Shown: in pieces, positions 1 through 8,459 of the stretch | Layout of the letters: each line of letters begins with the position of its first letter | Numbering within the stretch: the stretch's first letter is position 1 | NCBI GenBank assembly: GCA_947623645.1 | Contig: CANQHK010000001.1 | Span: 1 to 50,160 of the forward strand | Direction of reading: 5' to 3' | From: an uncultured Bacilli bacterium | Lineage (GTDB): Bacteria > Bacillota_I > Bacilli_A > RF39 > UBA660 | Length of the DNA stretch: 50,160 nucleotides | The notes under the pieces: model-generated | What the model saw: the letters and a program-made list of their open reading frames with translations, nothing else | The model's database searches: none | Told to the model about the DNA's origin: nothing | Translations under genes and position numbers: made by a program

Positions 1-341
1 ATTTTTTCAATATCGTTATTGTTTTCCATAATTGATAGATATTGTCTACTTATATTTAGTGGTTCTATCATTCTTGTTGTAATCATTCCATTATTGGTAT
101 CCATTATTTGTTTTATAGTATCAGTAAATATTTTTGATTGTTCATTTGGATACTTTATTAATAGTTGCTTTATTGCATTAGACATAGTATTAATGTTTTT
201 TAGTTGTTCTTGCATTGGTTTTGATAGTTGATTAAGCTGTTCCTTTATTCGACTCATAGGTTCCTTTATTGAATTAATAGCTTCTACATAATTTTTAAGA
301 ACATTACTATCAATTTTATAATTGATTTTCTCTTTTTTCAT
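1..341 (-). CDS. Hypothetical protein, 5' part only (runs off the left edge)
   Basis: An open frame of 113 codons runs from an ATG at 341 to the window edge without a stop. An AAAGGGA ribosome-binding site precedes the ATG and a near-consensus promoter lies at 378-406. The visible protein is hydrophilic, rich in Lys, Asn, Gln and Ile, with no signal peptide or membrane segment. It has a heptad-like pattern (for example IKEPMSRIKEQLNQ) that suggests a coiled coil. I do not recognise a family. It lies downstream of the HIRAN/HipA operon but has its own promoter, so it need not belong to that module. Its function is unknown. Confidence 0.6.
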   Translation of the reverse strand, partial: MKKEKINYKIDSNVLKNYVEAINSIKEPMSRIKEQLNQLSKPMQEQLKNINTMSNAIKQLLIKYPNEQSKIFTDTIKQIMDTNNGMITTRMIEPLNISRQYLSIMENNNDIEK

Positions 342-359
342 ATTAATCCCTTTTCTTTA

Positions 360-407
360 TTTGACAATTACACTGAAATTATAGCATTTTTCAGTTTATT
401 TGTCAAA
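360..407. promoter_or_regulatory. Dyad covering the promoter, candidate operator
   Basis: Outer arms TTTGACA (360-366) and TGTCAAA (401-407) and inner arms CTGAAA (373-378) and TTTCAG (389-394) share one centre at 383.5. Of the six pairs between the arms, four also match. The dyad contains both promoter boxes, so a bound dimer or tetramer would block polymerase. The regulator is unknown. Confidence 0.5.
378..406 (-). promoter_or_regulatory. Sigma-A-type promoter for the truncated gene
   Basis: Reading the minus strand, TTGACA (401-406) is separated by 17 bases from TATAAT (378-383), a consensus match for both boxes. Transcription would start near 371, about 30 bases before the ATG at 341. 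Confidence 0.75.
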
Positions 408-542
408 CGATTAACTGATTCTATTATAATTATCATCTCATATAAAGGTCCTATATTTTTCTCAAAATGCTACCTAAAATTTAATTCAAAGTTTTTAGTT
501 ACTCTCTATTAATCTTTATAAAATTCAGTAATATCCAAAAAT

Positions 543-562
543 GAGAAAGCTTTTACTTTCTC
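543..562 (-). terminator. Terminator of the HipA-HIRAN operon
   Basis: On the minus strand, GAGAAAG and CTTTCTC pair and are followed by ATTTTTGG. It lies about 135 bases downstream of the HIRAN stop. The hairpin is immediately preceded by CCCCCTGAAG, a decamer found at two other intergenic sites in this window. Confidence 0.6.
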
Positions 563-696
563 TTCAGGGGGAAATCTAAATATCAGTTTGTAACAATTTA
601 ATAATTACTTAAAGTCTTATAAATTATTTTTTTAATTTTAATGAATTAATTAAAGTTTATTAAACTAACATTACTTTTTACATTTAATATCTAGAA

Positions 697-1377
697 TTAA
701 ATGTTCAGAATAAGTTTAACATTAGCAGTAATTTTCTCATCGTTTAATTGTGATTCTAGATTTAAGCTTTGAATCATTGCGGAATACTGAGTTCCTTTTT
801 TTAATTCTGCTAATAATTCTTTACAATAATATCTTGGCACATAACCTAAATGATAGGATTTATTATTTTCTTTAAAAACAATTTTAATTGCATTCGGATC
901 CTTTAAATTTTCTGGTTCTGGTTCTAAATATAATTTTTTATTAACCTTAAGATAGTTTTTACATTCTTCCACATCACTGCAATGACTTGTTCCTGCTACA
1001 TCGAACTCAATTTTACTTGAATCAAAAGCTGGAACAAATTCATAATTATCCGTAAATGTTCTCCCACGTGTTGCTTTTAATATATCAAAATCATCGGAGT
1101 CTTTTTCCAAATTATAACAATTTAAAATTTCTAAATAATCTGGTCTTGTTTCATTGGGTAATCTTGTTAAAATATTTGTAAATAAATCATCACTTTCATA
1201 GGTTTTCGTTAAATCTTCAAAACCTGGAAAATATTTAAAACCTACTGTTCTAGCATCATCTAATTCTGGATTAACATAATTAAACATATACCTGTTATTT
1301 TCTTTCATTAATGATCCAATTTTATATCTTCTACGTGAAATTGGATCTTTCCAAATTAGCCATAACTCTTCTTTCAT
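697..1377 (-). CDS. HIRAN domain protein
   Basis: The C-terminal part (about residues 125-205) has HIRAN hallmarks: a Glu/Pro-rich segment followed by DPNAI, a hydrophobic strand, then LGYVPRYY and a Leu-rich helix ending at KKG. HIRAN domains bind DNA ends or single-stranded 3' termini and often accompany nucleases or helicases. The N-terminal ~120 residues are not recognised. The ATG at 1377 is preferred to upstream GTG codons because GGTGAT sits at good spacing. The gene starts 15 bases after the HipA-like kinase stop, so the two are probably co-transcribed. A role as partner or antidote of the kinase is inference. Confidence 0.75.
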   Translation of the reverse strand: MKEELWLIWKDPISRRRYKIGSLMKENNRYMFNYVNPELDDARTVGFKYFPGFEDLTKTYESDDLFTNILTRLPNETRPDYLEILNCYNLEKDSDDFDILKATRGRTFTDNYEFVPAFDSSKIEFDVAGTSHCSDVEECKNYLKVNKKLYLEPEPENLKDPNAIKIVFKENNKSYHLGYVPRYYCKELLAELKKGTQYSAMIQSLNLESQLNDEKITANVKLILNI

Positions 1378-1392
1378 TACTATCACCACTTT

Positions 1393-2247
1393 TTACTTTA
1401 TATTTAATAGTATGTTTCTACGTCGAATTAAGTACATTATTATATATTTTTTATGCTCATCAGTCAACAATTCATCGGGTATCTTATTTACTAATTCTTC
1501 TATTATCTCATCCGTAAGTTTCTTTAAATTATTAATTTCAGGAATAACATATTGTGGATAATTGTCGTGTAAATATTGAATCAATTCAAAATGTTTATAT
1601 TTGCTTTTATTATCTTCTTTGTATATTATTGTCTGACTTCTATTTATATATGCATTAAAATCTTTTATATCATCATAATATTTTTTTGCATTTTCTATAT
1701 TTCGAAACTCTCTTAGTAAACTGTCCCCATTATCATATAGTGGAGAAATAAAGTTTTTTCCTTGCTTTTCTGTAATTCCCCAATTTTCTTCATGTCTATC
1801 TTGCTCTCCTATTAATGCATCAAAAATCATTATTTTAATAAAATTACCAAATAAATCAGGATCTATATCATCTAATACAGATTTAATATTTGAAATAGTA
1901 TAATAATTATTTCGTTCCTTTGTATTTTTATTTAAATATGCAACAATATCTGTATGTGGAGCATTAAATCTGTCAGAAAAATAATAGTTTAAAACTCCTA
2001 TCTTATTATCATTATCAACTGCCAATTCAATTTTAGCACAATTATACCCCAAAACTTTGGCAATCTCATACGCTAACTTTTCAGAGCAAGCTTCACTACA
2101 ATCATAATCTTCGCGTTCATATTTGAACATAGCCATCTCTCGTTTATTCGTAATAGCTAATATCTTTTTTCTTGAACCACGCACAATAGGTTCATCTTGT
2201 ATAAATCTAAAATCAGTTCCTATTTTTTTGATTTTATATTTTTCCAT
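1393..2247 (-). CDS. HipA-like Ser/Thr kinase
   Basis: The protein has a HipA C-terminal-type kinase fold. The catalytic loop is DALIGEQDRHEENWGI, matching the HipA GNxDRHxxN motif, and the metal-binding motif ISPLYDNGDSL follows. At about 284 residues it lacks the N-subdomain-1 of full HipA and resembles short HipA/CtkA-like kinases. Known relatives phosphorylate translation factors such as tRNA synthetases and act as toxins. No HipB-like DNA-binding antitoxin is next to it; its downstream partner is a HIRAN protein. The ATG at 2247 follows GGTGAT. Upstream is a TATAAT box near 2279-2284 with a weak -35, and a separate promoter at 2457-2485 could read through. Confidence 0.8.
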   Translation of the reverse strand: MEKYKIKKIGTDFRFIQDEPIVRGSRKKILAITNKREMAMFKYEREDYDCSEACSEKLAYEIAKVLGYNCAKIELAVDNDNKIGVLNYYFSDRFNAPHTDIVAYLNKNTKERNNYYTISNIKSVLDDIDPDLFGNFIKIMIFDALIGEQDRHEENWGITEKQGKNFISPLYDNGDSLLREFRNIENAKKYYDDIKDFNAYINRSQTIIYKEDNKSKYKHFELIQYLHDNYPQYVIPEINNLKKLTDEIIEELVNKIPDELLTDEHKKYIIMYLIRRRNILLNIK

Positions 2248-2349
2248 AGAATCACCCACCCTACCTATTCTATTTAAATTATATCATATTTTTATGCCTA
2301 AATCGTATCTAATTTTTTTGACAGCCTTGATATTACAAATCCTTTTAAA

Positions 2350-2450
2350 ATCAACAAAAGTGGAGCCTTTCGGCTCCTTCAGGGGGTTTTGGTTGAATTA
2401 CTCTCACTCTTTAGTTTGTAAGAGCAGCACAATGACTTCTATCATCATGC
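2350..2450 (-). ncRNA. Candidate small RNA or leader upstream of the HipA operon
   Basis: A strong promoter (2457-2485) would start transcription near 2450. The transcript can form a 9-bp stem (GCATGATGA with TCATTGTGC, allowing G-U pairs) and a CTCTT/AAGAG hairpin. It then forms a GGAGCC-GAAA-GGCTCC hairpin (2362-2377), followed by ACTTTTGTTGATTTT. TTCAACCAAAA before the hairpin can pair with TTTTGTTGA after it, extending the stem. I see no open frame with a ribosome-binding site. It may be a free small RNA, or an attenuated leader of the kinase gene about 100 bases on. No known family is recognised. Confidence 0.5.
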
Positions 2451-2456
2451 AACTTA

Positions 2457-2485
2457 ATCATACAAGAAGAACAGAATTTTGTCAA
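2457..2485 (-). promoter_or_regulatory. Sigma-A-type promoter of the 2350-2450 RNA
   Basis: The minus strand shows TTGACA (2480-2485), a 17-base spacer and TATGAT (2457-2462). It lies about 50 bases past the recG stop. Confidence 0.7.
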
Positions 2486-2534
2486 TATAAAATCTAGAAA
2501 ATTTTTCCAAAATTTTAAACACTTGACAAAAGTT

Positions 2535-4526
2535 TTAGGATTGATGAACAGACTGAATTAATTCTTGCTTTAACAAATCTTCATCTTTCGTAGAATCCAA
2601 TAAATATTTTAAAGAATCCTCCTTGGCTTGAATTAAAATTTTGTAATCTTGATTTAAAGAAGCAATTTTAAATGTCATATCTCCACTTTGTTTCGTTCCA
2701 AACAAATCTCCATGTCCTCTTAATTTAAAATCTTCTTCACTAATTAAAAAGCCATCATTCGTCTTTTCCATAACCTGTAATCTCTTTGCATCCGAATCAC
2801 TAATTAAAATACAATAAGATTGTAAATTACTGCGTCCTACTCTTCCTCTTAACTGATGAAGTGTAGAAAGTCCAAAACGTTCTGCATTAAAAATAACCAT
2901 CATCGTAGCATTGGGAACATCAACTCCAACTTCAACAACCGTTGTACTAATTAAAATATTGATGCTACCTTGTTTAAACTCATTCATAATCAGTTCTTTT
3001 GCACCACTTGCCATTTTTCCATGAACAATATCTATTTTATAATGAGCACCGAAAGCAAGACGCATTTTATCCCGAAGTTCTAACACATTAGTAAGATCTG
3101 AGTTTTCACTTTCTTCAATTAATGGAGCAATGACATAAATTTGATGATTTTGTTGAAGTTCTTTATACATATCTTCTAAAACGAGTGTAATTTCATTTTC
3201 TTTCCGAACTTTTGTCTTAATAGGCATACGCCCCTTTGGCATTTCTTTAATAATGGATACATCCATATCTCCATAAATCGTTAGGGCATAAGTTCTAGGA
3301 ATTGGCGTTGCAGACATGTAAAGAACGTCTGGAAGAATTCCTTTTTCCCGTAAATTCGTTCTTTGATTAACTCCAAAACGATGTTGTTCATCCGTAATAA
3401 CCAGTCCCAATGAATGATAAATGACATCTGTTTGAATTAGGGCATGTGTTCCAATCACAATATCGACACTTCCATCTTCTAATCCCCGATAGATTGCTTC
3501 TTTATCTTTTTTAGAAGTTGAACCTGTTAAAAGTTCAATTCGAATTGGAACATCTTTAAAAATTTCTCGAATATTATAATAATGTTGAATAGCAAGAATT
3601 TCTGTTGGAGCCATCAAAGCACTTTGATAACCACTTAAATAATTGATATACATAGCAAGAAAAGATACAATCGTTTTACCACTTCCAACATCTCCTTGTA
3701 AAAGACGATTCATCTTTGTATTTTGATTCATATCTTTTAAAATTTCAAACGTTGCTTTTTTTTGATCATTCGTAAGTTCAAAAGGAAGCGTCTTGATAAA
3801 ACTTTCCAATTCTTCTTTTGTTACATGTCTTTCAATTCCACCATCTTGCCGTCTTTTTTCTTCTTTTAAAAAGTTAATTTTAAACATAAAGGCAAATAAC
3901 TCTTCATATTTAAGACGAATGCTTGCTTCTTTTAATTTCTCCATATTGGGTGGATTATGAACAATATTAAGAGCAGTTCTTTTATTCGAAAATTTATATT
4001 TTTCGAGCAAATACTCTGGAATATAATCGGTAATTCCTTCTTTATTCATCATAATTGCCGTGTTAATATATGTAGCCATCGATTTATTGGTTAATCCATT
4101 CGTTAAATGATAAACCGCTTCAATTCTTTCATGATTTCCAAGAGTTCCAAATTTTACTTCACTCGCTGTAATAACATTTTTCTTTTTATCATATTTTCCA
4201 ATAACAATAACATTGGTTCCTATAGTTAAATTCGATTTTAAAAAAGCTCGATTAAAAACACTAATACCAACCACTCCATCTGGAGTTACAAGTCGAAAGT
4301 TTAACTTCGTCAAATTCGCTTTAAATCTTAGCAAAATAGGAACACTTTCTACTCTTCCGTCGACGATTACTTTTGCATCTTCCTCTGCTTCTTTTAAATT
4401 CGTTCTTTTTAATACTTCATAGCGAAAAGGATAATGGGTGACTAAATCATCCACTGTTGAAATTCCAATTTTAGAAAGTAAGCTAAGTGCTTTTGGACCA
4501 ATCCCTTTGACTTTCGAAACTTCCAT
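2535..4526 (-). CDS. recG: ATP-dependent DNA helicase RecG
   Basis: RecG drives branch migration and fork regression during recombination and replication restart. The N-terminal wedge/OB region begins with a helix-hairpin-helix-like VKGIGPKALSLL segment. Walker A GDVGSGKT is near residue 277 and the helicase motif II variant DEQHRFG near 377. MSATPIPRT and the RecG-specific QLRGRVGRS follow. The length, about 663 residues, is usual for the family. The ATG at 4526 is preferred over an in-frame GTG nine bases upstream because a GGTGGA ribosome-binding site precedes it. It is a single gene with candidate small-RNA genes on both sides. Confidence 0.97.
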   Translation of the reverse strand: MEVSKVKGIGPKALSLLSKIGISTVDDLVTHYPFRYEVLKRTNLKEAEEDAKVIVDGRVESVPILLRFKANLTKLNFRLVTPDGVVGISVFNRAFLKSNLTIGTNVIVIGKYDKKKNVITASEVKFGTLGNHERIEAVYHLTNGLTNKSMATYINTAIMMNKEGITDYIPEYLLEKYKFSNKRTALNIVHNPPNMEKLKEASIRLKYEELFAFMFKINFLKEEKRRQDGGIERHVTKEELESFIKTLPFELTNDQKKATFEILKDMNQNTKMNRLLQGDVGSGKTIVSFLAMYINYLSGYQSALMAPTEILAIQHYYNIREIFKDVPIRIELLTGSTSKKDKEAIYRGLEDGSVDIVIGTHALIQTDVIYHSLGLVITDEQHRFGVNQRTNLREKGILPDVLYMSATPIPRTYALTIYGDMDVSIIKEMPKGRMPIKTKVRKENEITLVLEDMYKELQQNHQIYVIAPLIEESENSDLTNVLELRDKMRLAFGAHYKIDIVHGKMASGAKELIMNEFKQGSINILISTTVVEVGVDVPNATMMVIFNAERFGLSTLHQLRGRVGRSNLQSYCILISDSDAKRLQVMEKTNDGFLISEEDFKLRGHGDLFGTKQSGDMTFKIASLNQDYKILIQAKEDSLKYLLDSTKDEDLLKQELIQSVHQS

Positions 4527-4661
4527 GCAATCCACCGCCTTTTTCGTTCTAAATTATATCATAAATAATCGTTTTTGAAAAGAAAAAAATGAAAAAATTT
4601 CCATAAAAAATGTAGAATTTTACCGCTTTCCAAAAATATTTTATTTTTTTTAAAAAATGCC

Positions 4662-4690
4662 TTGACAAATACCCACTTTTCGATTAATAT
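4662..4690 (+). promoter_or_regulatory. Sigma-A-type promoter of the 4697-4936 RNA
   Basis: TTGACA (4662-4667), a 17-base spacer and TAATAT (4685-4690) lie on the plus strand, opposite to the flanking genes recG and nifJ. The start would be near 4697, where the first RNA stem begins. Confidence 0.7.
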
Positions 4691-4696
4691 AAACAT

Positions 4697-4936
4697 CACC
4701 AATTCGAATTTAGGCGAATTGGTCGCTAGTATCACACTAGCCAACCCCTTTTTATTCTTTTTAATGGGAACTGCCCTTCAGGGGGTGCAGTTCCTTAATA
4801 TTTTAGACAAATAAATCCTCCCTTGATTTAGATGTTGGTTGGCAGACCTCCTCAATAAATTGAAGGAGGATTTATTTTGGTATTTCTATTACAGAAGAAA
4901 AGACTTGTTTGAAATTTGTTTCAACAAGTCTTTTTT
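4697..4936 (+). ncRNA. Candidate structured RNA of about 240 nt, family not recognised
   Basis: Visible stems follow the promoter. ACCAATTCG (4698-4706) pairs perfectly with CGAATTGGT (4715-4723). GCTAGT pairs with ACTAGC (4725-4741), and GGAACTGC (4767-4774) with GCAGTTCC (4787-4794). The 13-base AAATAAATCCTCC (4809-4821) pairs perfectly with GGAGGATTTATTT (4865-4877). CCAACC (4741-4746) can also pair with GGTTGG (4837-4842), crossing the 13-bp stem and making a pseudoknot. The 3' arm of the 13-bp stem can alternatively pair with local CCTCCTCAAT (4847-4856). The RNA ends at the terminator at 4898-4936. No plus-strand gene lies downstream. It does not resemble SRP RNA, tmRNA, 6S or a T-box. 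Confidence 0.55.
4898..4936. terminator. Bidirectional terminator between the 4.7-kb RNA and nifJ
   Basis: AAAGACTTGTT and AACAAGTCTTT form a long stem, with a T-run on the plus side and an A-run on the other. It can end both the plus-strand RNA and the minus-strand nifJ mRNA, whose stop is at 4938. Confidence 0.8.
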
Positions 4937-4937
4937 A

Positions 4938-7900
4938 CTAACTTTCGGAATTCTCTGCTAATTTTTCATAATATTCATAACGCATCTTTGCATGTTCCTC
5001 ATTCTTTTTTAAGAGTTCTTCACATTTTTCTTTATGAACGTATTCAAGCATTCGATACCGATCTTCTCCTTTTAAGAATTCTTGATACTTTGAAAAATCA
5101 GCTTTCGAGTCAAGGGAGAAAATCTTCGTTCTTGGATCATAATGGAAAAGTGGAAAATAACCAGAGAGAACAGCATCTTTTTCTTCTTGAATAGAGTTTT
5201 CCATTCCCTTTAAAATTCCTTGTGCAATACATGGAGAATAAGCAAGAATGAAAGATGGTCCCTCGTAAGACACTGCTTCTTCTAAAACTTTCACAGTATG
5301 TTGCATGTTGGCTCCCATAGAAATAGCACCAACATAGACATGAGGATAAGTAAGAGCAATTTTCGCAAGATCTTTTTTCGCTGTTTCTTTTCCTTTCGAA
5401 GTAAACTTCGCAACGGAAGCAGTTTTACTCGATTTTGAAGATTGCCCTCCTGTATTCGAATAAACCTCTGTATCCAATACTACAATCGTAACATCTTCGT
5501 GGTTGGCCAAAACATGGTCAATTCCAGAAAATCCAATATCGTACGCCCAACCATCTCCACCGATAATAAAGAAGTTTTTCTTTTTAATAAACATCTTCAA
5601 CTGTTGAAGTTCTATAATATTTGATTTTTCTACCAAAGAATAAAGTTTTTCACTATTTTCTGTAGTAACTTTTTCTAAATAAGAATCGACGACCTCTTCA
5701 TCAAGGAAAGTTCGATATTTCGAAATTAAAGTTCGAATCTTTTCTTTCATAACATCATCAGCAATTTTCATTCCATAACCATATTCAGCATTATCTTCAA
5801 ATAAAGAATTAGCCCATGGTACGTTCCAAGCCGTCGTTGGTAAAGAAGCACTGTAAATAGAAGAACATCCAGTTGCATTACTAATGACTAAAGAATCTCC
5901 AAAAAGTTGAGAAATCAACCTCAAATAAGGAGTTTCTCCACATCCAGCACAAGCCCCAGGGAAAGTAAATCTTGGCTTTTGGAATTGGCTTCCCTTAACC
6001 GTTGCTTTTGGAAGAACATCTTTATAAGTTACTTTTTCAAATAAATATTTCCATGCGTCCTCAAATCCCTCTTCTTGAAGATGCGCAACACTATCCATAA
6101 AAAGAGCTTTTTCTCCTTTTTTACCAGGACAAATATTGGCACATAATTTACATCCCGTACAATCTGGAATGGAAGGACACACGACAAAATATAATTTTTG
6201 ATTTGGAATGTTTGCATCGCGGGCAAGTTTTTGAACAATTTCTGGTGCATTCTTATACTCTTCTTCTGTTAATAAGAAAGGTCGAATAACCGCATGCGGG
6301 CAAACAAAAGAACAAAGATTACATTGAATACAATTTTCTGGTTTAAAGTGCGGAGCAAAGGAAGAAGTACCACGTTTTTCAATATTGGAAAGTCCCCCCT
6401 CAAAAGTACCATCGCTATGTTTTAAGAAACTACTAACAGGAAGACTATCCCCTTGTGCTTTATTCATCGCATCCATCAAAGAATCATTAGAAACCGTTAA
6501 GGCATCTCCTCCAAGAGCAGGATCAATCGAAACTTCAAAGAAAGCATCCAAACTAAGATCAATTGCTTCTTTATTTTTATCAGCTATAGAATTTCCTTTC
6601 TTTCCAAATTTAACATCGATGGTCTTTTTCATAAAGGCAATGGCATCATCAAAATTCAAAAGATTTCCGAGTTTAAAAATACCAACTTCCATGATACTAC
6701 TAATTTTATTATCAAGACCTACTTGTTTACTAATTTTTAAAGCATCAATGCAATATAGATGAGCATTTTTTTCTTTTAATAATTCGAGTTCCTCTTTGGT
6801 GAAAAGTCTTAAAATATTATCTCCTGTTCGATCGGTATTAATAAGAACAATTCCATTTTCACGAATCGAAGATACGACATCAAATTTCTTAAAATAACTT
6901 TCTTTTGTACAAACAATCATATCAGCATTTTCGATATAATATGGAGAATGAATTTCTTCTTTAGAGAATCGTAAATGACTTTTGGTAACTCCTCCTGATT
7001 TTTTAGAATCGTATTGGAAGTATCCTTGAACATAATCATCCGTATTTTCTCCAGTAATTTTCATAATATCTTTACTAGCACTAACCATTCCATCGCTTCC
7101 ATAACCCCAAATCAAAAATTCTTTTCTTTTTCCACCAATAACGATAGGAACTTCTTTTAAACTTAAATTGGTAACGTCATCTTCAATTCCTATTGTGAAG
7201 TTATGATGAATCGTATTATGAATTAAAGTTTCATAGACTCCTTGGATTTGAGATGGCGTTGTATTTTTACTCGATAGACCATATCTTCCACCATAAATTT
7301 CAATATTTCTAGAAGAAAGAGCTGCTACAACATCTTTATAAAGAGGTTCTCCACCACTTCCTGGTTCTTTCGTTCGATCTAGTACAGCAATTTTTTCTAC
7401 TGATTCTGGTAAAGAATCAAGGAGATGTTTCATGGAGAAAGGTCGATATAAATGAACCTCGATAAGACCAACCTCATCTCCTCTTTTTTCAATAACTTCC
7501 CGAATTGTATCGCAGACACTTCCCATAGCAACAATTACATATTTGCTGTTTGGACTTCCGTAGTAATTAAAGAGTTGATAATTTCTACCCAACTTTTGAT
7601 TGATTTTTTTCATATATTGATCAACAATATCAGGAATTTTATCATAGTAAGAATTTCTTACTTCTGTCATTTGAAAATAAACATCATCATTTTGAGCTGT
7701 ACCTCTTGTTACAGGATTCGTAGTAAGGCTACGATTCCGAAACTCCTGCAAAGCCTCTTCATCGATTAAAGACTTTAAAAATTCAGGATCTGGAATTTCT
7801 ACTTTTTGAAGTTCGTGAGAAGTTCTAAAACCATCAAAAAAGTGAAGAAAAGGAACTCTTCCTCGAATGGCTGAAAGATGACTCACTGCAGATAAATCTG

Positions 7901-8342
7901 CTGCTTGTTGAGGATTGGTCGATGCAAGCATAGCAAAGCCAGTCATTCTGGTTGCATAAATATCTTGATGATCTCCAAAAATAGATAAAGCATGTGTTGC
8001 AATGCTACGTGCTGCAACATGAATAACAAGGGGAAGTTGTTCTCCTGCAATTTTATACATATTCGGAATCATCAAAAGAAGTCCTTGACTTGCCGTAAAC
8101 GTCGTCGTGAGACAGCCCGCTTGAAGAGATCCATGAATCATACCTGCCGCCCCTGCTTCCGATTGCATTTCTACAACTTTTACAGGGTTGCCAAAAAAAT
8201 TAAGTCTTTTATTTCCAGACCATACATCTGTAAACTCCGCCATAGGAGAAGCTGGGGTGATCGGATAAATCCCTGCTACTTCTGTAAAATGATAGGAAAC
8301 TGTAGAACAAGCTTCGTTCCCATCCATAATTTTCTTTTCCAT
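4938..8342 (-). CDS. nifJ: Pyruvate:ferredoxin (flavodoxin) oxidoreductase
   Basis: This fused single-chain enzyme oxidises pyruvate and CoA to acetyl-CoA and CO2 and reduces ferredoxin. It is typical of anaerobic energy metabolism. Domain order is visible. The N-terminus with YPITPASPMAE is followed by the alpha/gamma parts. Two 4Fe-4S cassettes come next: CIQCNLCSFVCP near residue 670 and CTGCKLCANICP near 729. The thiamine-diphosphate domain has ACAGCGETPYLRL and GDGWAYDIGFSGIDH near 930. At 1134 residues it is slightly short for the family but complete. The start at 8342 (MEKKIMDGNEA) is two codons inside an alternative ATG. It stands alone with a TATAAT box upstream and a strong terminator. 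Confidence 0.97.
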   Translation of the reverse strand: MEKKIMDGNEACSTVSYHFTEVAGIYPITPASPMAEFTDVWSGNKRLNFFGNPVKVVEMQSEAGAAGMIHGSLQAGCLTTTFTASQGLLLMIPNMYKIAGEQLPLVIHVAARSIATHALSIFGDHQDIYATRMTGFAMLASTNPQQAADLSAVSHLSAIRGRVPFLHFFDGFRTSHELQKVEIPDPEFLKSLIDEEALQEFRNRSLTTNPVTRGTAQNDDVYFQMTEVRNSYYDKIPDIVDQYMKKINQKLGRNYQLFNYYGSPNSKYVIVAMGSVCDTIREVIEKRGDEVGLIEVHLYRPFSMKHLLDSLPESVEKIAVLDRTKEPGSGGEPLYKDVVAALSSRNIEIYGGRYGLSSKNTTPSQIQGVYETLIHNTIHHNFTIGIEDDVTNLSLKEVPIVIGGKRKEFLIWGYGSDGMVSASKDIMKITGENTDDYVQGYFQYDSKKSGGVTKSHLRFSKEEIHSPYYIENADMIVCTKESYFKKFDVVSSIRENGIVLINTDRTGDNILRLFTKEELELLKEKNAHLYCIDALKISKQVGLDNKISSIMEVGIFKLGNLLNFDDAIAFMKKTIDVKFGKKGNSIADKNKEAIDLSLDAFFEVSIDPALGGDALTVSNDSLMDAMNKAQGDSLPVSSFLKHSDGTFEGGLSNIEKRGTSSFAPHFKPENCIQCNLCSFVCPHAVIRPFLLTEEEYKNAPEIVQKLARDANIPNQKLYFVVCPSIPDCTGCKLCANICPGKKGEKALFMDSVAHLQEEGFEDAWKYLFEKVTYKDVLPKATVKGSQFQKPRFTFPGACAGCGETPYLRLISQLFGDSLVISNATGCSSIYSASLPTTAWNVPWANSLFEDNAEYGYGMKIADDVMKEKIRTLISKYRTFLDEEVVDSYLEKVTTENSEKLYSLVEKSNIIELQQLKMFIKKKNFFIIGGDGWAYDIGFSGIDHVLANHEDVTIVVLDTEVYSNTGGQSSKSSKTASVAKFTSKGKETAKKDLAKIALTYPHVYVGAISMGANMQHTVKVLEEAVSYEGPSFILAYSPCIAQGILKGMENSIQEEKDAVLSGYFPLFHYDPRTKIFSLDSKADFSKYQEFLKGEDRYRMLEYVHKEKCEELLKKNEEHAKMRYEYYEKLAENSES

Positions 8343-8411
8343 TTTCATTCCTCTTTTCTAATCTAATAACATTATATAATATATAAAGAAAAAATACAAA
8401 GAAAAAGCAAC

Positions 8412-8442
8412 AAAAAAAAGACAAATCTTTCGACCTGTCTTT
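8412..8442 (-). terminator. Terminator of the secreted-protein gene at 8.5 kb
   Basis: On the minus strand AAAGACA pairs with TGTCTTT across a short loop, followed by a run of eight Ts. It lies just past the stop at 8460 and before nifJ. Confidence 0.75.
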
Positions 8443-8459
8443 CATCTTTCAAATTATTT

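Larger units (their letters stand above)
342..696. other. Gene-free stretch with terminator, promoter and dyad
   Basis: This 355-base gap lies between the HIRAN gene stop and the start of the truncated gene. It holds the hairpin terminator at 543-562, the motif CTTCAGGGGG at 562-571, and the promoter at 378-406 inside a dyad at 360-407. The rest is very AT-rich and I see no other coding or RNA signal in it. Confidence 0.6.

Noticed and set aside
19..231. Plus-strand 70-codon hydrophobic frame
   Set aside because: It is antisense to a longer open frame on the minus strand that has a ribosome-binding site and promoter.
4559..4744. Minus-strand 61-codon frame upstream of recG
   Set aside because: Low-complexity Phe/Lys-rich product without a start signal; it overlaps the promoter of the plus-strand RNA.
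4697..4936. T-box or riboswitch leader
   Set aside because: No gene lies downstream on the plus strand and no T-box or known aptamer signature is visible.
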